DNA of 64,000 nt, taken from positions 1 through 64,000 of the forward strand of contig NZ_LBMH01000007.1 in NCBI RefSeq assembly GCF_001005305.1, given 5' to 3'. How positions within the stretch are numbered: position 1 is the first letter of the stretch; each line of letters begins with the position of its first letter. The translations under genes and the position numbers were made by a program. This DNA is from Kordia zhangzhouensis (GTDB lineage Bacteria > Bacteroidota > Bacteroidia > Flavobacteriales > Flavobacteriaceae). The notes under the pieces are model-generated. The model had not been told where the DNA came from, did not search any database, and was given only the letters and a program-made list of their open reading frames with translations. Below, piece after piece: positions 7,502 through 16,525 of the stretch.

Positions 7502-10132
7502 TTATTCCTCATTAAACAAGCCCATTTGTCCATTATTGGATGTCTCATTCTCTTTTTTAACATCGATGGTTTCCTCATCTACAACTTCCATATCTTCTGC
7601 AGGAACTTCTTTTTCTTCTTCGTAAGGTAATGATTCTAAAATATTAATTTGGCGAACTTTATCTGTTGTTAATTGGTTTCCAAGTGCTTTGATTCCTTTC
7701 ACTGCAATAAATTCTTCCAAGTTAACTTCTAAGTTTGGTTTTTGATCTTTTCCGCGTTGTTTGTAAAAGACCACTTCTGCCATCGGACGCCAATCAGTCA
7801 TAGCCAATTCCAGATGCGATTTTGGATGATCTGTAATAAATTGTTCAACTTTTGAAGGGCTTTCTACCAAGAAACGTTTTACATAGTAGCGTTCTTTTTC
7901 GCCATCATAATAAATTGCAGAAATTGGTTTTTTTGGATTCCATTTTTCCAAAATAATCATGTCATCATCAAAATGAGTCGTTAGTTCAGGAAGAATCGTT
8001 TTCACTTCTCCTTTTTGATTGATTATCAACAATCGGTCTTCGCCTTTAAACGCTCCTAAAAGCTCGCCTCTACCATCAGTATTTAAACGTTGTACAGTAT
8101 CATCAAACCATATTTTTCGTGGTTTGAGTGTAGATATTCCTTTTTCTTTTAATTCTATACGTTTAACAGCATACTTGGTTACTATGTTTCCTTTTACTGC
8201 CCGACCTTTGATTGCCAAATCTGCAAAATCTAAATCCCATTTTAGTTTTTTAATACTTCCTGCTTGGCGTAGTAAAATGGTAACAACTTCTGCTTCTCCA
8301 TTCGGATTGGCCGAAAAGTAGGTAATCATTGATCCTTTTTTTTCTTGAGTTAAATCATATTCTTTGTCACGAGTTACACTTGTTACGGCAAAACGCTTCA
8401 TGTAGCTCGCACCACCTTTTCCGTCACGATAAATCATGTTGTAAATGGTACGCTTGTCTTTTTTCTTGAAAATGGCTACATGAATGATGTTTTTTCCAAT
8501 GAATGTTTTTGCATCTACACGTGTTACTTGCATTTTTCCTTCACGAGTAAATACAATAATATCGTCAATGTCTGAACAATCAGTAACGTATTCATCTTTT
8601 CTAAGAGAAGTTCCAACAAAACCTTCTTCTCTATTTACATAGAGTTTGGTGTTGCGAATGACCACTTTTTTCGCATCTACATCGTCAAAGATTCTAATTT
8701 CTGTATTGCGCTCTTTTCCTGGTCCATATTGTGTTTTAAGACGTGTAAAATAAGAAATTGCATATTCAATAAGATTGTCTAGATGATGATTTACTTCTGC
8801 TATACTGTCTTCTAAAGCTTCAATTTTTTGTTGAGCTTTGTCAATATCAAATTTAGAGATACGTTTAATACGTATTTCCGTTAGTCGTGTAATATCTTCA
8901 ACCGTTACTTCTCGTTTTAGATGCGTAATATGTGGTTTTAGGCCTTCATCAATAGCATTGATAACACCTTCCCAAGTTTCTTCTTCCTCTATTTCGCGAT
9001 AGATTCTATTTTCAATGAAAATTCGTTCCAATGAAGCAAAGTGCCACTGCTCTTGTAATTCAGCTAATTGAATTTCTAACTCTGCTTTTAAAAGATCTAC
9101 GGTATGATCTGTTGAACGGCGCAACATTTCAGAAACACCAATAAAGAGTGGTTTGTTATCATAAATGATACATCCTAAAGGCGAAATAGAACTTTCACAA
9201 TTGGTAAATGCATATAGTGCGTCAATCGTTTTATCAGGAGATATATTGTTTGGTAAATGCACTAAAATTTCAACATCTGCAGCCGTATTGTCTTCAATTT
9301 TTTTGATTTTAATCTTTCCTTTGTCATTTGCTTTAAGGATTGATTCAATCAACGTTGTTGTATTGGTTCCATAAGGAATTTCAGTAATGACTAGCGTATT
9401 TTTGTCTAATTGCGATATTTTTGCTCGAACACGTACTTTTCCACCACGGAGTCCATCATTGTAATTGCTAACATCCATAATTCCTGCAGTAGGAAAGTCA
9501 GGATAAATTTGAAAACGCTTCCCTTGCAGGTGTTTGATTGATGCATCAATCAATTCAATAAAGTTATGAGGCAAAATTTTTGTAGAAAGTCCTACTGCGA
9601 TTCCTTCAGCTCCTTGGGCTAATAATAATGGAAATTTAACAGGAAGATTTACAGGTTCGTTTTTACGACCATCATATGATAGTTGCCATTCTGTAATTTT
9701 AGGACTGTACACAACATCTAGCGCAAACTTTGATAAACGAGCTTCAATATAACGTGAAGCTGCGGCTCTATCACCGGTAAGAATGTTTCCCCAGTTTCCT
9801 TGCGTATCAATCAATAAGTCTTTTTGCCCAATTTGTACCATTGCATCTGCAATACTTGCATCTCCGTGCGGATGGTATTGCATGGTATGTCCTACAATGT
9901 TAGCCACTTTGTTATAACGACCATCATCTAGGTCTTTCATAGAGTGCATGATACGACGTTGAACAGGCTTAAAGCCATCTTCAATAGCAGGGACAGCTCT
10001 CTCTAAAATTACATAAGAGGCATAATCCAAAAACCAGTCTTTGTACATGCCTGTAACTTTAGTTATAGTATCTTGTGTCGTATGTTCTTCTTGCTGATCG
10101 TTTGCGTGCAAATCTTCGTTATGTTCTTCCAT
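7502..10132 (-). CDS. parC: DNA topoisomerase IV subunit A
   Basis: An 876-residue type IIA topoisomerase A subunit. The N-terminal breakage-reunion domain starts with YKDWFLDYASYVILERA and contains the catalytic tyrosine in AAASRYIEARL (Tyr128). An HPHGD segment (88-91 region) lies in the winged-helix domain. The C-terminal part (about 500-850) is a beta-pinwheel-like domain, lacking the canonical GyrA box QRRGGKG, which favours topoisomerase IV over gyrase. The last 30 residues are acidic and low-complexity. It decatenates daughter chromosomes as an A2B2 complex with ParE. The start codon overlaps the stop of the upstream small membrane protein by one base (TAATG), and parE lies just beyond, so the three genes form one operon. 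Confidence 0.93.
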   Translation of the reverse strand: MEEHNEDLHANDQQEEHTTQDTITKVTGMYKDWFLDYASYVILERAVPAIEDGFKPVQRRIMHSMKDLDDGRYNKVANIVGHTMQYHPHGDASIADAMVQIGQKDLLIDTQGNWGNILTGDRAAASRYIEARLSKFALDVVYSPKITEWQLSYDGRKNEPVNLPVKFPLLLAQGAEGIAVGLSTKILPHNFIELIDASIKHLQGKRFQIYPDFPTAGIMDVSNYNDGLRGGKVRVRAKISQLDKNTLVITEIPYGTNTTTLIESILKANDKGKIKIKKIEDNTAADVEILVHLPNNISPDKTIDALYAFTNCESSISPLGCIIYDNKPLFIGVSEMLRRSTDHTVDLLKAELEIQLAELQEQWHFASLERIFIENRIYREIEEEETWEGVINAIDEGLKPHITHLKREVTVEDITRLTEIRIKRISKFDIDKAQQKIEALEDSIAEVNHHLDNLIEYAISYFTRLKTQYGPGKERNTEIRIFDDVDAKKVVIRNTKLYVNREEGFVGTSLRKDEYVTDCSDIDDIIVFTREGKMQVTRVDAKTFIGKNIIHVAIFKKKDKRTIYNMIYRDGKGGASYMKRFAVTSVTRDKEYDLTQEKKGSMITYFSANPNGEAEVVTILLRQAGSIKKLKWDLDFADLAIKGRAVKGNIVTKYAVKRIELKEKGISTLKPRKIWFDDTVQRLNTDGRGELLGAFKGEDRLLIINQKGEVKTILPELTTHFDDDMIILEKWNPKKPISAIYYDGEKERYYVKRFLVESPSKVEQFITDHPKSHLELAMTDWRPMAEVVFYKQRGKDQKPNLEVNLEEFIAVKGIKALGNQLTTDKVRQINILESLPYEEEKEVPAEDMEVVDEETIDVKKENETSNNGQMGLFNEE

Positions 10133-10608
10133 TAAGAAATTTCGTTGTTATGCTTTATGACTTTTTCAAGTGATCGTTTTAAAATTCTTGTTTTATTTCT
10201 GCTTAGCAGAGAAATGTTGAATCGTACTCTTTTTATGTGATTTGTTTTGGACTTGACATAAATGTATAAAAAACTTAAAAATACATAGTTTTTAACACGG
10301 AATCGATGCAGTTTTTCTTTAGGAAATTCTGCTCTATGCTCACGATAATTGATAAAATGAGACACAAATAGTCCTTTATTTATAAAAGTAAGCACGTTTC
10401 CGTCACTGTCAAATTCAAAATATTTTGCCGTACTATAAAAAATCAACATCAAAGACAATAAAAGTATAGGGATACTATACCATAAATGTTTTTGATTTGA
10501 ATCTTCTTGAAAAAGAAATAAGTAAAGTATGACTAACAGACTACTTATTCCTAAAAAAAAGTAGAAGAACGGCACCCACTTTTTTGATTTTGAGTTGCTA
10601 AACCGCAT
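10132..10608 (-). CDS. Small two-helix membrane protein between parE and parC
   Basis: 158 residues, not assigned to a named family. Two hydrophobic segments (about 11-33 and 42-59) are followed by a basic, beta-rich cytosolic part (about 65-158, ending in a Lys/Arg-rich helix). The layout resembles small PH-like membrane-associated proteins, but that is a guess. It starts 8 bases after the parE stop codon and its own stop overlaps the parC start by one base, so it is translationally coupled to the topoisomerase genes. Confidence 0.8.
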   Translation of the reverse strand: MRFSNSKSKKWVPFFYFFLGISSLLVILYLFLFQEDSNQKHLWYSIPILLLSLMLIFYSTAKYFEFDSDGNVLTFINKGLFVSHFINYREHRAEFPKEKLHRFRVKNYVFLSFLYIYVKSKTNHIKRVRFNISLLSRNKTRILKRSLEKVIKHNNEIS

Positions 10609-10616
10609 ATTGTAAC

Positions 10617-12473
10617 CTATTTATCTTCCACCAAATCAAGTTCAACTTTAAGATTGTTAATAATAAAGTCTTGCCGGTCAGGTGTGTTTTTCCCCATATA
10701 GAATTGCAATAATTCTTCTATGGACGTTTCTCTGTCAAGCATTACAGGATCTAAACGGATGTCGTCTCCAATAAAATGTTTGAATTCGTCAGGAGAAATT
10801 TCTCCTAATCCTTTGAATCGTGTAATTTCAGGCTTTCCAGATAACTTTTGTATGGCGGCTAGTTTTTCTGCTTCGCTGTAGCAGTATATAGTTTCTTTTT
10901 TGTTTCGAACTCTAAATAATGGTGTTTGCAATATATATAAATGTCCTTCTTTAATTAATTCTGGGAAAAATTGTAAGAAGAATGTGATGAGTAATAAACG
11001 AATATGCATTCCATCTACATCGGCATCTGTTGCAATTACAATATTGTTATAGCGCAAATCTTCCATAGATTCTTCTATGTTTAATGCGGCTTGTAATAGA
11101 TTGAATTCTTCATTTTCGTACACAATTTTCTTAGACATTGAATACGAGTTTAGTGGCTTTCCTCGCAAGCTGAATACCGCTTGAGTGTTTACATCACGAG
11201 ATTTTGTAATTGATCCCGAAGCGGAATCTCCCTCAGTAATAAATAGCGTCGTTTCGAGTCGTCTGTCTTTTTTAACATCTCCTAAATGAATACGACAATC
11301 GCGGAGTTTTTTATTGTGCAAACTTGCTTTTTTAGCACGCTCTTTAGCTAATTTACGAATTCCAGATAATTCTTTACGTTCGCGCTCCGCTTGCAAAATT
11401 TTACGTTGCAATTTTTCTGCGGTGTCAGGATTTTTATGAAGATAGTTATCTAAATACTTTCCTATAAAATCATTAACATACGTACGTACTGTTGGCAAAT
11501 CGCCTCCCATTTCTGTTGAACCTAATTTGGTTTTGGTTTGTGACTCAAACACAGGTTCCATTACTTTGATACTGATTGCAGAAATGATTGATTTACGAAT
11601 ATCTGATGCCTCGTAACCTTTTCCATAAAAGTCACGAATAGTTTTTACGATAGCTTCACGAAACGCAGCTTGATGTGTTCCTCCTTGCGTAGTATGTTGT
11701 CCGTTAACAAACGAATGATACTCTTCGCTATACTGAGTTTTACTGTGTGTGAGTGCTATTTCAATATCATCTCCTTTAAGGTGAATGATAGGATATAGCA
11801 TATCTTCTTGATTGTTATTGTCCTCTAAGAGATCTTTAAGACCATTTTCTGAGAAGAATTTTTCTCCATTAAAAATAATCGTTAGTCCTGGATTCAGATA
11901 TACATAGTTGCGTAACATTTTTGCAACATATTCTGTTCTGAATTTATAGTTTTTAAAGATGGTTTCGTCAGGAATGAAGGTAACTTTGGTTCCGCGTCGA
12001 CGTGAGGTTTCTTCCAAAAATTCTTTCCCTGTTAGTTCTCCAGATTCAAATTCTGCTGAACTTGATTTTCCATCACGAGTTGATTCTACTCTAAAATATG
12101 TAGAAAGTGCATTTACGGCTTTTGTACCAACTCCATTTAATCCCACAGATTTTTTAAAAGCTCTTGAGTCATACTTTCCACCAGTATTCATTTTAGAAAC
12201 GACGTCAACTACTTTTCCTAGTGGAATTCCACGACCGTAATCGCGTACAATTACTTTTGTTCCTTGAATGGATACTTCAATTGTTTTTCCTGCGCCCATC
12301 ACATATTCGTCAATAGAGTTATCTAAAACTTCTTTTAACAGAATATAGATTCCATCATCTGCGGATGAGCCATCTCCCAATTTTCCGATATACATTCCAG
12401 GTCGCATACGGATGTGTTCGCGCCAGTCGAGTGAACGTATATTTTCTTCGGTATATTGTGAGTCTTGTGTCAT
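10617..12473 (-). CDS. parE: DNA topoisomerase IV subunit B
   Basis: 618 residues, the normal length for ParE/short GyrB. It has the GHKL ATPase motifs [10 protein letters not shown] (with Glu/Asn for ATP and Mg) and DYGRGIP, a transducer domain with the QTKTKLG Lys loop, and a TOPRIM domain with ITEGDSASG and DADVDG metal-binding aspartates. It supplies ATP hydrolysis and part of the DNA cleavage site to topoisomerase IV. No promoter consensus is obvious in the 142-base gap upstream, but it is the first gene of the operon. Confidence 0.94.
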   Translation of the reverse strand: MTQDSQYTEENIRSLDWREHIRMRPGMYIGKLGDGSSADDGIYILLKEVLDNSIDEYVMGAGKTIEVSIQGTKVIVRDYGRGIPLGKVVDVVSKMNTGGKYDSRAFKKSVGLNGVGTKAVNALSTYFRVESTRDGKSSSAEFESGELTGKEFLEETSRRRGTKVTFIPDETIFKNYKFRTEYVAKMLRNYVYLNPGLTIIFNGEKFFSENGLKDLLEDNNNQEDMLYPIIHLKGDDIEIALTHSKTQYSEEYHSFVNGQHTTQGGTHQAAFREAIVKTIRDFYGKGYEASDIRKSIISAISIKVMEPVFESQTKTKLGSTEMGGDLPTVRTYVNDFIGKYLDNYLHKNPDTAEKLQRKILQAERERKELSGIRKLAKERAKKASLHNKKLRDCRIHLGDVKKDRRLETTLFITEGDSASGSITKSRDVNTQAVFSLRGKPLNSYSMSKKIVYENEEFNLLQAALNIEESMEDLRYNNIVIATDADVDGMHIRLLLITFFLQFFPELIKEGHLYILQTPLFRVRNKKETIYCYSEAEKLAAIQKLSGKPEITRFKGLGEISPDEFKHFIGDDIRLDPVMLDRETSIEELLQFYMGKNTPDRQDFIINNLKVELDLVEDK

Positions 12474-12556
12474 TGATTGAAGTGCTATTAGGGTTGGATG
12501 CTAATATACTATTTACATTCAAAAAATAAAACCCGAACCGTTGAAAATAATCAACA

Positions 12557-12590
12557 AAAAGCGCAATATCTGTATAAATATTGCGCTTTT
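12557..12590 (-). terminator. Terminator after the 266-residue secreted protein
   Basis: A perfect 13-base stem (12557-12569 with 12578-12590) with A4 and T4 flanks and an 8-base loop, about 25 bases past the stop codon at 12617. Confidence 0.75.
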
Positions 12591-12616
12591 CTTGTTAGGT
12601 ATATTTTTAGATTCAC

Positions 12617-13417
12617 TTATTCTGACCAATAACGTAACGTTACAACGATAAATCCATCGTTTCCAACTAAACTTTGATCTAAAGTTACTATTGCGCTTGA
12701 TGCGCCATCAAAATAACCATCATAGGCATCAAAACGATACGTTCCTACTGGTAAGTTTAAAAATGTATCATAGTTGTAATAGTCTGTGTAAAAGATTTCT
12801 CCCGTATCTTGATTGCTTGCTGCATATCCTGGTAGCGTTCCTGCTGGAACAGAAGCGCCAGAACGCTCATCTACTAATTCAATACGTACATTGTATGTTA
12901 CTGCTAAAGATTTTAAATTGGTTGCTTCTATTTTTATTTCTTTCGCTAAAGCAATTTGCGTATTTAATAAACCTCGAATTTCACTGATAAGCCCACGAGC
13001 TTGGTTTGTATTTCCTTGTTCTATAGCCGTTTTTAATGCAGCACTTTTGATTCGTACATAGTCTTCATTTCCTTCTATTGTAGAAGCTTTACTTTGAATA
13101 CTACTCGGATCAATGTTGCTATTTCCTTGTGCTGCTCGTCCGATGTAATAGTTTACTTCATCACTATATTCTTCAACAACTTCCATACTTACATCCATAA
13201 GTTGTAAATAGGTAGTTACATCTGGATTGGGATTGTTATTTACTAAATAATCAACGGTTAATGTTTTTAAAGCAGCTTTCGTTCTTTTTGCTTCTATACG
13301 AATTACTTCCGCCGAATCAAAAACTTCGTCTAAATCATTAATAACAGATTGCTGTGCGCTTATATTTGATATGAAAAGAAATACAAATGCACTTACTACT
13401 AGAGTAATTTTTTTCAT
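12617..13417 (-). CDS. Secreted protein, helical N-terminal half and beta-rich C-terminal domain shared with its neighbour
   Basis: 266 residues, family not recognised. Residues 1-21 are a signal peptide ending SAQQS. Residues about 25-170 are predicted helical and charged, without a known motif. Residues 177-266 (VRIELVDERSG ... TLRYWSE) form a domain found in the next upstream gene with about 64 of 90 identical positions; its alternating hydrophobics, Gly-Thr-Tyr-Arg-Phe-Asp core and YDGYFDG segment suggest a beta-sandwich like transthyretin/carboxypeptidase-regulatory domains. The protein should be periplasmic or surface-located. The gene has its own terminator, and another hairpin separates it from the paralogue, so the two are probably transcribed separately. 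Confidence 0.75.
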   Translation of the reverse strand: MKKITLVVSAFVFLFISNISAQQSVINDLDEVFDSAEVIRIEAKRTKAALKTLTVDYLVNNNPNPDVTTYLQLMDVSMEVVEEYSDEVNYYIGRAAQGNSNIDPSSIQSKASTIEGNEDYVRIKSAALKTAIEQGNTNQARGLISEIRGLLNTQIALAKEIKIEATNLKSLAVTYNVRIELVDERSGASVPAGTLPGYAASNQDTGEIFYTDYYNYDTFLNLPVGTYRFDAYDGYFDGASSAIVTLDQSLVGNDGFIVVTLRYWSE

Positions 13418-13461
13418 GATAGTGGTAATTTTATTGGTTGTAAGAAATATTTGAATATTAA

Positions 13462-13491
13462 AAAAGGCGTATTCTTATAAATACGCCTTTT
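13462..13491 (-). terminator. Terminator after the 146-residue paralogue
   Basis: A 12-base stem (13462-13473 with 13480-13491) with a 6-base loop and terminal A/T tracts begins 8 bases past the stop codon at 13500. Confidence 0.75.
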
Positions 13492-13499
13492 GCAATGTT

Positions 13500-13940
13500 T
13501 TATTCAGACCAGTAACGAAGTGTTACGACAATGAAACCGTCGTTTCCTTCTAAACTTGAACTTAGTGTAACAACTTCACTTGAAGAGCCATCAAAGTACC
13601 CATCGTACGAATCGAAACGATACGTTCCTGCTGGCAAATCATAAAATTCATTATAATCGTAATAGCCAGGATAATACAATTGGTTAGTATCTAAGTTTCT
13701 AGCTGCATATCCCGGTAATGTTCTAGGATCTACAGGTTGTCCAGAACGCTCATCCACTAGTTCAATACGAACATCAAATGTTTGTGTAACTTTCTTTGCG
13801 CTAACAGCTTCTGATAACATTTCTGAAGCTACAGCAACATCAGTAGTGTTTTGTAGGTTGTTTTTTTGTAACTCTTGTGCTTTTACATTTGCAGTAAATA
13901 CAAATAGTACAGCAATTAGTACATACGATAGTTTTTTCAT
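13500..13940 (-). CDS. Small secreted paralogue of the neighbouring 266-residue protein
   Basis: 146 residues: a signal peptide (1-21, ending VKAQ), a short polar linker (22-55), then the same 90-residue C-terminal domain as the next gene (57-146), ending in the identical TLRYWSE. It lacks the 150-residue helical half of its paralogue. The pair probably arose by tandem duplication followed by loss or gain of the helical part. No enzyme motif is visible. The conserved end is intact and at the very C-terminus, unlike a type IX sorting domain, which has other motifs. Function unknown. Confidence 0.75.
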   Translation of the reverse strand: MKKLSYVLIAVLFVFTANVKAQELQKNNLQNTTDVAVASEMLSEAVSAKKVTQTFDVRIELVDERSGQPVDPRTLPGYAARNLDTNQLYYPGYYDYNEFYDLPAGTYRFDSYDGYFDGSSSEVVTLSSSLEGNDGFIVVTLRYWSE

Positions 13941-14041
13941 GGTAATAATATTTTTTTGATTACCATGCTAAATTACAAACAGAATGTAGCTAAATCGTTA
14001 CTGTTATATTATAAAAATCTTAATGTTTTATCGTAACTTTT

Positions 14042-15133
14042 TTAAACATTAAATAGGAAATGCATTACATCACCATCGTTTACAATATAGGTTTTTCCTT
14101 CAACTGACAGTTTACCAGCTTCTTTTACTTTATTCTCTGTACCATATTGAACATAATCATTGTATCTGATTACTTCTGCACGAATAAATCCTTTTTCAAA
14201 GTCTGTATGAATTACTCCTGCTGCCTGAGGTGCCGTAGCTCCAATAGGAATAGTCCAAGCTCGTACTTCTTTTTCTCCAGCAGTAAAATACGTTTGTAGT
14301 TCTAATAATTTGTATGCAGCACGAATTAATCGTGACACTCCAGGTTCTTCCAATCCGATATCTTCTAAGAATAGTTGACGTTCTTCATAATCTTCTAATT
14401 CTGCTATGTCTGCTTCTGTTCCTACTGCTAGTACAATAATTTCTGCATCTTCATCTTTTACTGCTTCGCGAACCTTTTCCACATAAGCGTTTCCTGTTTT
14501 AGCAGAAGCTTCATCTACATTACATACATAGAGAATTGGTTTTGCAGTGAGCAATTGAAAACCTTTCATTAATTCAACCTCGTCATCAGATATTTCAACT
14601 GCTCTCGCTGAAATTCCTTGTTCTAAAGCATTTTTAAACTTTTCAAGTGTAGCTTGCTCTTTTTGCGCTTCTTTGTTTCCTGTTTTGGCTGCTCTCTTAA
14701 CTTTTTCTAAACGTTTTTCTACCGTTTCCAAGTCTTTTAATTGCAACTCAATATCAATCGTTTCTTTATCACGAATTGGGTCTACACTTCCGTCTACGTG
14801 TACAATATTGTCATTATCAAAACAGCGTAACACATGCATAATAGCATGACACTCACGAATATTGCCTAAGAATTGATTTCCTAAACCTTCTCCTTTGCTA
14901 GCTCCTCGAACTAATCCTGCAATGTCAACAATTTCTACGGTAGCAGGAATTACTCTTTGTGGATTTACCAATTCTTCTAATTTTTCCAATCTTGGATCAG
15001 GTACATTTACAACACCCAAATTAGGCTCAATGGTACAAAAAGGAAAGTTTGCACTTTGCGCTTTCGCATTTGATAAACAGTTAAATAGAGTTGATTTTCC
15101 AACGTTTGGCAATCCTACAATTCCAGCTTTCAT
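14042..15133 (-). CDS. ychF: Redox-regulated ATPase / GTPase YchF (OBG family)
   Basis: 363 residues from the ATG at 15133, chosen because the family starts right at the P-loop ([15 protein letters not shown]). An in-frame ATG four codons upstream is less likely. Motifs: Walker [10 protein letters not shown] (5-13), switch region with [12 protein letters not shown], a helical insert (about 125-195), and a C-terminal TGS domain (about 280-363) ending in the family-typical VMHFLFNV. YchF binds ATP rather than GTP and associates with ribosomes. A minus-strand TATATTTG at 15158-15165 is a good -7 element 25 bases upstream. Confidence 0.93.
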   Translation of the reverse strand: MKAGIVGLPNVGKSTLFNCLSNAKAQSANFPFCTIEPNLGVVNVPDPRLEKLEELVNPQRVIPATVEIVDIAGLVRGASKGEGLGNQFLGNIRECHAIMHVLRCFDNDNIVHVDGSVDPIRDKETIDIELQLKDLETVEKRLEKVKRAAKTGNKEAQKEQATLEKFKNALEQGISARAVEISDDEVELMKGFQLLTAKPILYVCNVDEASAKTGNAYVEKVREAVKDEDAEIIVLAVGTEADIAELEDYEERQLFLEDIGLEEPGVSRLIRAAYKLLELQTYFTAGEKEVRAWTIPIGATAPQAAGVIHTDFEKGFIRAEVIRYNDYVQYGTENKVKEAGKLSVEGKTYIVNDGDVMHFLFNV

Positions 15134-15157
15134 GTGACAGTTCAAATTTTAGTGCTG

Positions 15158-15165
15158 CAAATATA
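15158..15165 (-). promoter_or_regulatory. -7 element of the ychF promoter
   Basis: TATATTTG on the minus strand matches TAnnTTTG and lies 25 bases before the ychF start codon. No clear TTG -33 partner is seen. Confidence 0.45.
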
Positions 15166-15225
15166 CTATAATCTCTATGTTTTCATAATTATAAAATTAA
15201 AAAGGAGACAATTCGTTTTACTTCT

Positions 15226-16359
15226 TTATAAATTATTATAAATGGTAGTTATACTCATCGCATCTTCTCCATGATTTATAAAAGTTATACGAACTCTAGA
15301 AAAATTTGATGTAAATTGACGATGTAGTGCTTGCCCTTGTAGTGGAGCACATTGCTCTATACTATTTCCGTATGGTGTACCATTAGAATCTACACGTTGT
15401 ATTTGTATTCTGTGCCAATCCATTCCATTATCATTAGTCATGGTAACATGAATTCCTTTAGTTCCTCTTCTTCTATCATAATTTCCTGATGTCACTGAAA
15501 GTGTTGGAAATTGATTTCCGAATGCTGGATAGAGTGCCCTAGCTGCTCTTTGGTCATTTGCATTGATATTTAATGTTCCTGCTCCATTAAAAGAAGCAAT
15601 CATTACCGAAGTAGGATCATTAAGATTAGTGTTACATAAAATGGTTGTAGTACTAGAATCTCCAATATGTGAATGATGAAATCCTAAACAATGCCCCAAT
15701 TCATGTCTAAGAATACTAATTCGACCATTCTGCGTAAGTGCATTGCTTGGAGGAACATCATTGATTGACATTACATTTCCTACATTTCCGTTAGCTGGAA
15801 AAGAAGCTCTTGCCCATACATTTGCAGGTAAGTTTCTATGGGTTGCTGGAGCTGCTGCAGAATTATCTCCATAGATAATTAACTCTGCTGCATTTTCATT
15901 AAAAACCTCTTGAAGATTGATTGTTGAATTTGCTATTCCTGTCCAATCAGCAGCCGCAGTTCTAATAGCAGTTTCCCAATTAGCTCCATTATTCATCGCA
16001 ACAACACTTGGATGAATGAAATAACTGATATTTGCTGAGTTTCCAATAGTTATAGTTAAGTTGGAAGCTACAGCTGTTTGCTTTCCGCAATCATTAGCAG
16101 CTACAGTTTCTTTGGTTACTACAATATCATCTTCAACTACATAATGATTTGCAAACACCCATACATTTTTAGATTGAAATCCCATACATTCAATAGCATC
16201 TTTTACTCCTTGATCTTTCAGTAGATAAGACGTTTGATCTTCAACAGAATTAGATTCTTCTGAGAATACTTCATCTTCCTTTGTACAACTTATAAAGCAA
16301 GTCCCAAACGCACTTATAAGTAGCACAATAACTACATAATTTATTTTACTTCTTTTCAT
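15226..16359 (-). CDS. M57-like zinc metalloprotease lipoprotein
   Basis: 377 residues. The N-terminus is a lipoprotein signal (hydrophobic stretch ending FISC, then acidic), so the protein should be anchored to the outer or inner membrane. Around residues 218-228 lies HELGHCLGFHH, the HExxHxxGxxH zinc motif of metzincin-like proteases; context and length match the dual-action HEIGH peptidase family (M57), common in Bacteroidota. The C-terminal 85 residues are beta-rich and may be a substrate-binding or prodomain-like part. Gene has its own promoter candidate (16395-16402) and is transcribed divergently from the M14 peptidase gene. Confidence 0.82.
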   Translation of the reverse strand: MKRSKINYVVIVLLISAFGTCFISCTKEDEVFSEESNSVEDQTSYLLKDQGVKDAIECMGFQSKNVWVFANHYVVEDDIVVTKETVAANDCGKQTAVASNLTITIGNSANISYFIHPSVVAMNNGANWETAIRTAAADWTGIANSTINLQEVFNENAAELIIYGDNSAAAPATHRNLPANVWARASFPANGNVGNVMSINDVPPSNALTQNGRISILRHELGHCLGFHHSHIGDSSTTTILCNTNLNDPTSVMIASFNGAGTLNINANDQRAARALYPAFGNQFPTLSVTSGNYDRRRGTKGIHVTMTNDNGMDWHRIQIQRVDSNGTPYGNSIEQCAPLQGQALHRQFTSNFSRVRITFINHGEDAMSITTIYNNL

Positions 16360-16394
16360 AATTATTATTTTTAAGATTATACCTCTAAACTTAA

Positions 16395-16402
16395 CAAATG
16401 TA
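16395..16402 (-). promoter_or_regulatory. -7 element of the M57 protease promoter
   Basis: TACATTTG on the minus strand matches TAnnTTTG exactly and lies 36 bases upstream of the ATG at 16359. Confidence 0.45.
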
Positions 16403-16525
16403 TATTAGGTTTTCTTACGGTTTAATCCTACATTTTTGGATGTATAATGGAAAATACGGTCTTAGCGTTTTGATTTACTATATAAAAAACTGATTTTTGT
16501 TTATATAATCAACAAACCTAGTATT

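Noticed and set aside
14020-14052. TTAATGTTT/AAACATTAA inverted repeat at the end of ychF
   Set aside because: AT-only stem with a long loop that includes the stop codon; not a convincing terminator.
15134-15145. Upstream start codon for ychF (MNCH...)
   Set aside because: YchF proteins begin at the P-loop; the extra four residues have no support.
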